Shown in pieces: positions 39,530 to 42,447 of a stretch of 42,447 nucleotides of DNA. How positions within the stretch are numbered: the first letter of the stretch is position 1; each line of letters opens with the position of its first letter. The notes beneath the pieces are model-generated. The model was not told the origin of the DNA. It saw nothing but the letters and a program-made list of their open reading frames with translations, and did no database searches. Source of the stretch: Elusimicrobia bacterium UBA5214 (GTDB lineage Bacteria; Elusimicrobiota; UBA5214); contig DHVG01000009.1 of the NCBI GenBank assembly GCA_002412545.1, positions 1-42,447 of the forward strand. The letters are read 5' to 3'. The position numbers and the translations under genes are program-made.

Positions 39530-40213
39530 CTATGACCCTTCAGAGTGCCCTTCGGTCCTGAGACCCTCAGGGTCGAAGGAAACTTTCGGGGTCAACCCTG
39601 AGATTGCCAAAGGGTCATATTTTTTCAATGCTTCAACAGTAAAAAATAAATTTTTGCAGTCCAAAACATCGTAAGTATTCAAATTTCTTCTTTCTACCAA
39701 ACGCAAATAAGGTACATTCTTTGAAATACACCAAAGATTTTTATCAATTTTTTCTACTATTAATAATATTTTTCCATTAGTAAGACCCACTTTTTTTAAT
39801 ATTTTAACCATATCTTTTGTCTTTGCTTCTTTAAACTCTAAATTTTCAATAACTTTAACTTCATCTGCTTTTGCCGCCAAAGCCTGAAGAAGTGCTTTTC
39901 TTAATTTCTTTTTCGGTAAATTAATATGATAATCCCGTGGTCTCGGACCAAAAACTACACCACCGTGACGCCAAAGAGGTGAACGAATTGAACCTGCCCT
40001 TGCTCTCCCCGTCCCTTTCTGTCGCCAAGGTTTACGCCCACCACCGGAAACTTCACCTCGTGTTTTCGTGGAAGCACAACCCTTCCGCTGGTTAGCCAAA
40101 TAGGCAGACACTACTTCATGTAATAATAAAATATTTATCTTTTGCGAAAAAAATGTCGGTAAAGTGATTTTACCTTTTTCTTCACCTTTTGAATCGTATA
40201 GATTTACTTCCAT
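39530..40213 (-). CDS. rplD: 50S ribosomal protein L4 with repeat-derived C-terminal tail
   Basis: A 227-residue L4 with the tunnel loop GEVSGGGRKPWRQKGTGRAR and SIRSPLWRHGGVVFGPRPRDY. The normal fold ends near LKKYDPLA. The last 25 or so residues (SGLTPKVSFDPEGLRTEGHS) are encoded by the 87-bp inverted-repeat element at 39532-39618, and the TAG stop overlaps its end. Ordinary L4 proteins of this type are about 205-210 residues long. The tail is probably tolerated on the ribosome surface. Confidence 0.95.
   Translation of the reverse strand: MEVNLYDSKGEEKGKITLPTFFSQKINILLLHEVVSAYLANQRKGCASTKTRGEVSGGGRKPWRQKGTGRARAGSIRSPLWRHGGVVFGPRPRDYHINLPKKKLRKALLQALAAKADEVKVIENLEFKEAKTKDMVKILKKVGLTNGKILLIVEKIDKNLWCISKNVPYLRLVERRNLNTYDVLDCKNLFFTVEALKKYDPLAISGLTPKVSFDPEGLRTEGHSEGS
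39532..39618. repeat. ATGACCCTT-ended element covering the 3' end of rplD
   Basis: An 87-bp segment with perfect ends ATGACCCTT and AAGGGTCAT, and internal inverted words (CCTGAG, ACCCTCAGGGT). It lies inside the rplD coding sequence, in frame, and provides its new end. A short relative sits at 34923-34949. Confidence 0.7.
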
Positions 40214-40225
40214 AGCAAATTTTTG

Positions 40226-40840
40226 TTATTTTTTCTTAATAATCAATAATCCTTTTTTTGGTCCGGGAACAGCACCTTTCACTAAAAGCAAATTTTTCTC
40301 CGGGTCAACTTTAACAATCTCCAAATTTTTTATGGTTATCTGATCGGTTCCCAGATGTCCCGCCATTCGGGTGCCTTTTTTTACCCGTTGTGGCTGTTGA
40401 GAACCAATTGCTCCTGGCGCCCGTAATCGGTCTGATTGCCCATGTGATTTAGGTCCACCCGCAAAATTGTGTCGTTTCACCACACCACTAAACCCACGTC
40501 CCTTAACCCAGCCACTAATTTCTACTTGTTCACCAACCGAAAAAACATCCACCTCAATTTTCTGTCCCGAAGTAAAAGTTTGGTTTTCTTGGTTTCTAAA
40601 TTCTTTTATATATTTGAATGGTTTAACTTCATATTTTGCGAAATAACCTTTGAGTGGTCGGTTTATATTTTTCTTTTTTTCTTCATAACCAATTTGTACT
40701 GCATTATATCCATCGGTAGTAATATTTTTCGTCTTCACTACATAACACGGTCCAGCCGAAATTATGGTAACCGGTACTGCTTCATCATTCTGATTAAAAA
40801 TCTGGGTCATTCCAATTTTTGTTCCTAAAATTGTTTTCAT
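40226..40840 (-). CDS. rplC: 50S ribosomal protein L3
   Basis: A 204-residue L3 with TILGTKIGMTQIFNQND, the core loop FSGVVKRHNFAGGPKSHGQS and the Gln-bearing GSQQPQRVKKGTRMAGHLG. It is close to the peptidyl transferase centre. It overlaps rpsJ by 4 bases. Confidence 0.97.
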   Translation of the reverse strand: MKTILGTKIGMTQIFNQNDEAVPVTIISAGPCYVVKTKNITTDGYNAVQIGYEEKKKNINRPLKGYFAKYEVKPFKYIKEFRNQENQTFTSGQKIEVDVFSVGEQVEISGWVKGRGFSGVVKRHNFAGGPKSHGQSDRLRAPGAIGSQQPQRVKKGTRMAGHLGTDQITIKNLEIVKVDPEKNLLLVKGAVPGPKKGLLIIKKK

Positions 40841-41151
40841 GTTTTTATTTCCACATCAACACCAGCGGGTAAATCAAGTTTCATTAATTCTTCTACTGTT
40901 TTCGGTGTAGGGTCAATTATATCAATTAATCTTTTATGAATACGCATTTCAAACTGCTCACGCGATTTTTTATCTACATGTGGTGAGCGCAGAACTGTAT
41001 ACTTTTTTATTTCCGTCGGTAAAAGTACCGGTCCAGAAATACTTGCCCCAGTACGTTTTGCTGTATCAACAATACGGACAACCGATTCATCAAGAATTTT
41101 ATGGTCGTAAGCAATTAAACGTATACGTATTTTTTGTGTAGTGATAACCAT
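40837..41151 (-). CDS. rpsJ: 30S ribosomal protein S10 (NusE)
   Basis: A 104-residue S10 with QKIRIRLIAYDHKILDESV, the GPVLLPTEIKKYTVLRSPH loop and RLIDIIDPTPKTVEELMKLDLPAGVDVEI. It is also the antitermination factor NusE. It heads the S10 cluster and follows tuf after a 90-bp repeat-filled gap. Confidence 0.97.
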   Translation of the reverse strand: MVITTQKIRIRLIAYDHKILDESVVRIVDTAKRTGASISGPVLLPTEIKKYTVLRSPHVDKKSREQFEMRIHKRLIDIIDPTPKTVEELMKLDLPAGVDVEIKT

Positions 41152-41164
41152 TTTTTCTTAAAAA

Positions 41165-41240
41165 CGATCCAGACAGATTTATACAGATTCAGACAGATTA
41201 TTATCCGTTTGAATCCGAGTCGTTATCTCGTTTGAATCGT
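41165..41240. repeat. CAGACAGAT-type repeat between tuf and rpsJ
   Basis: It begins AAACGATCCAGACAGATT and ends ATCTCGTTTGAATCGTC, an imperfect inverted pair closely matching 34133-34210. It holds no gene. It would place a fold in the leader of the S10 cluster mRNA. Confidence 0.65.
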
Positions 41241-41241
41241 C

Positions 41242-42447
41242 TTATTCTATAATTTCAGTTACTACTCCCGCACCGACCGTATGTCCACCTTCACGCACCG
41301 CAAATCTTAATCCCTTCTCCATCGCGATCGGCGTAATCAACTCCACACTTAACTCGGTATTATCTCCCGGCATCACCATCTCCATACCTTCTTTTAAAGT
41401 CACATTGCCGGTTACATCACAAGTACGAAAATAAAATTGCGGTCTATACCCATTAAAAAAAGGTGTATGCCGACCACCCTCATCTTTGGTCAAGACATAG
41501 ATCTGCGACTTAAACTTCGTATGCGGCGTAATCGTCCCCGGCTGAGAGATCACCTGTCCACGCTCTATCTGCTCCTTCTCTATACCCCTTAATAATACCC
41601 CAATGTTATCCCCCGCCTCACCATCATCTAATACCTTGCGAAACATCTCTACCGAAGTCACTACTGATTTACGCGTCTCCTGAATACCAACTATCTCTAC
41701 CGCATCTCCGGACTTCACCTTACCCCGGTCTACCCTGCCAGTCGCTACTGTCCCTCTACCCGTTATACTAAATACATCCTCTACACTCATCAAAAACGGT
41801 TTCTCTACTTCACGCTTCGGTAACGGTATGTTCTTATCTACCGCATCAAGTAATTGGTAAATCGTCCCACAATATTGACATTCCTTCTTCCCACATCCAC
41901 AATTTAATGCCTTCAACGCACTACCCCTAACCACCGGAATCTTATCCCCAGGAAATTCATACTTGGTCAATAAATCCCTTACCTCTAACTCCACTAAATC
42001 TACTAAATCCTTGTCCTCAACTAAATCTACCTTGTTTAAATATACCACGATATACGGCACATTCACTTGCCTCGCTAATAAAACATGCTCCCGCGTCTGC
42101 GGCATCGGTCCATCGGCCGCACTCACCACTAAGATCGCTCCATCCATCTGTGCCGCTCCAGTTATCATATTCTTGATATAGTCCGCATGTCCCGGACAGT
42201 CAACATGACAATAATGCCGTCCCTCCGTCTCATACTCAACATGGGCTATCGCTACCGTCAAGATCTTACTCTCATCACGCACTACCCCACCTTTGGCTAT
42301 CTCGGCATAACTCATCTCCTTCGCCTTGCCGATCTTGGATAAACACTTCGTTATCGCTGAAGTTAATACTGTCTTCCCATGGTCAATGTGGCCAATCGTC
42401 CCAATGTTTACATGCGGCTTCGTCCGCTCAAATTTTGCCTTCGCCAT
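41242..42447 (-). CDS. tuf: Elongation factor Tu
   Basis: A 401-residue GTPase delivering aminoacyl-tRNA to the ribosome; the ATG is the last three bases of the window, so its promoter is outside. G motifs: GHIDHGKT (19-26), DCPGH, NKVD and GSALKAL. Switch I is unusual: it reads IAKGGVVRDESKILTVAIAHVEYE where the textbook form has ARGITI; the conserved Thr is kept. Domain 1 also has a four-Cys insert (Cys 183, 185, 190, 193; NCGCGKKECQYCG) that could bind zinc. The codon choice is visibly richer in C-ending codons than in the neighbouring genes, as expected for a very highly expressed gene. Confidence 0.97.
   Translation of the reverse strand: MAKAKFERTKPHVNIGTIGHIDHGKTVLTSAITKCLSKIGKAKEMSYAEIAKGGVVRDESKILTVAIAHVEYETEGRHYCHVDCPGHADYIKNMITGAAQMDGAILVVSAADGPMPQTREHVLLARQVNVPYIVVYLNKVDLVEDKDLVDLVELEVRDLLTKYEFPGDKIPVVRGSALKALNCGCGKKECQYCGTIYQLLDAVDKNIPLPKREVEKPFLMSVEDVFSITGRGTVATGRVDRGKVKSGDAVEIVGIQETRKSVVTSVEMFRKVLDDGEAGDNIGVLLRGIEKEQIERGQVISQPGTITPHTKFKSQIYVLTKDEGGRHTPFFNGYRPQFYFRTCDVTGNVTLKEGMEMVMPGDNTELSVELITPIAMEKGLRFAVREGGHTVGAGVVTEIIE

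Overview
This is an AT-rich bacterial chromosome segment carrying mostly core genes. Every protein gene is on the minus strand except one small toxin-antitoxin pair near 14.2-14.8 kb, so transcription runs from high to low coordinates. The gene set points to a Gram-negative, rod-shaped, probably uncultured lineage: a complete mreBCD-PBP2-RodA cluster, a lipoprotein next to a TPR protein, a split transketolase, a TIGR03960/DUF2344-type radical SAM protein, an SBBP beta-propeller protein and many dispersed intergenic repeats. My best guess is an FCB-side candidate phylum such as WOR-3. That is inference with low confidence; no rRNA or tRNA gene was found to settle it.

Layout, in the direction of transcription. 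(1) 42.4-24.5 kb: tuf, then the fused S10-spc-alpha ribosomal cluster (rpsJ rplC rplD rplW rplB / rpsS rplV rpsC rplP rpmC rpsQ rplN rplX rplE rpsN rpsH rplF rplR rpsE rplO secY adk map infA rpmJ rpsM rpsK rpsD rpoA rplQ). There are two departures from the usual order. A receiver-GGDEF response regulator sits between rplB and rpsS, starting one base after the rplB stop, and rpmD (L30) is absent. (2) 24.4-18.7 kb: the cell-shape cluster mreB, mreC, mreD, mrdA (PBP2), rodA. (3) 18.6-14.9 kb: a large radical SAM protein overlapping by 4 bases a GAF-GGDEF diguanylate cyclase, with a good terminator after it. (4) 14.8-10.2 kb: an accessory patch with two toxin-antitoxin pairs (PIN type on the plus strand, RelE type on the minus strand) and a secreted SBBP gene broken by a single in-frame TGA. 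(5) 10.2-0.3 kb: housekeeping genes tpiA and rpiB, a TPR protein and lipoprotein, a DnaA-like AAA+ protein without the DnaA DNA-binding domain, the two transketolase subunits, mtnP with a PfkB kinase, dgt, and a patatin phospholipase.

The most unusual property of the window is its density of short inverted-repeat elements. One loose family has ends starting CCCCGC (77-228, 10238-10342, 14017-14127, 16282-16380, 27787-27972; a relative at 25930-26073). Others include an ATGACCCTT-ended family, a CAGACAGAT family, a 25-base near-palindrome shared by two distant gaps, and simple tandem words. They do not only fill gaps. They lie in frame inside the radical SAM gene, form the tail of ribosomal protein L4, supply the ribosome-binding site and first start-codon base of rpmJ, and encode much of the signal peptides of two adjacent exported proteins.

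The best candidates for undescribed biology are the GGDEF regulator translationally coupled to rplB, the DnaA-like protein with an unrecognised C-terminal domain, and the recruitment of repeats into coding sequence. No CRISPR array, prophage, transposase or biosynthetic cluster was seen.
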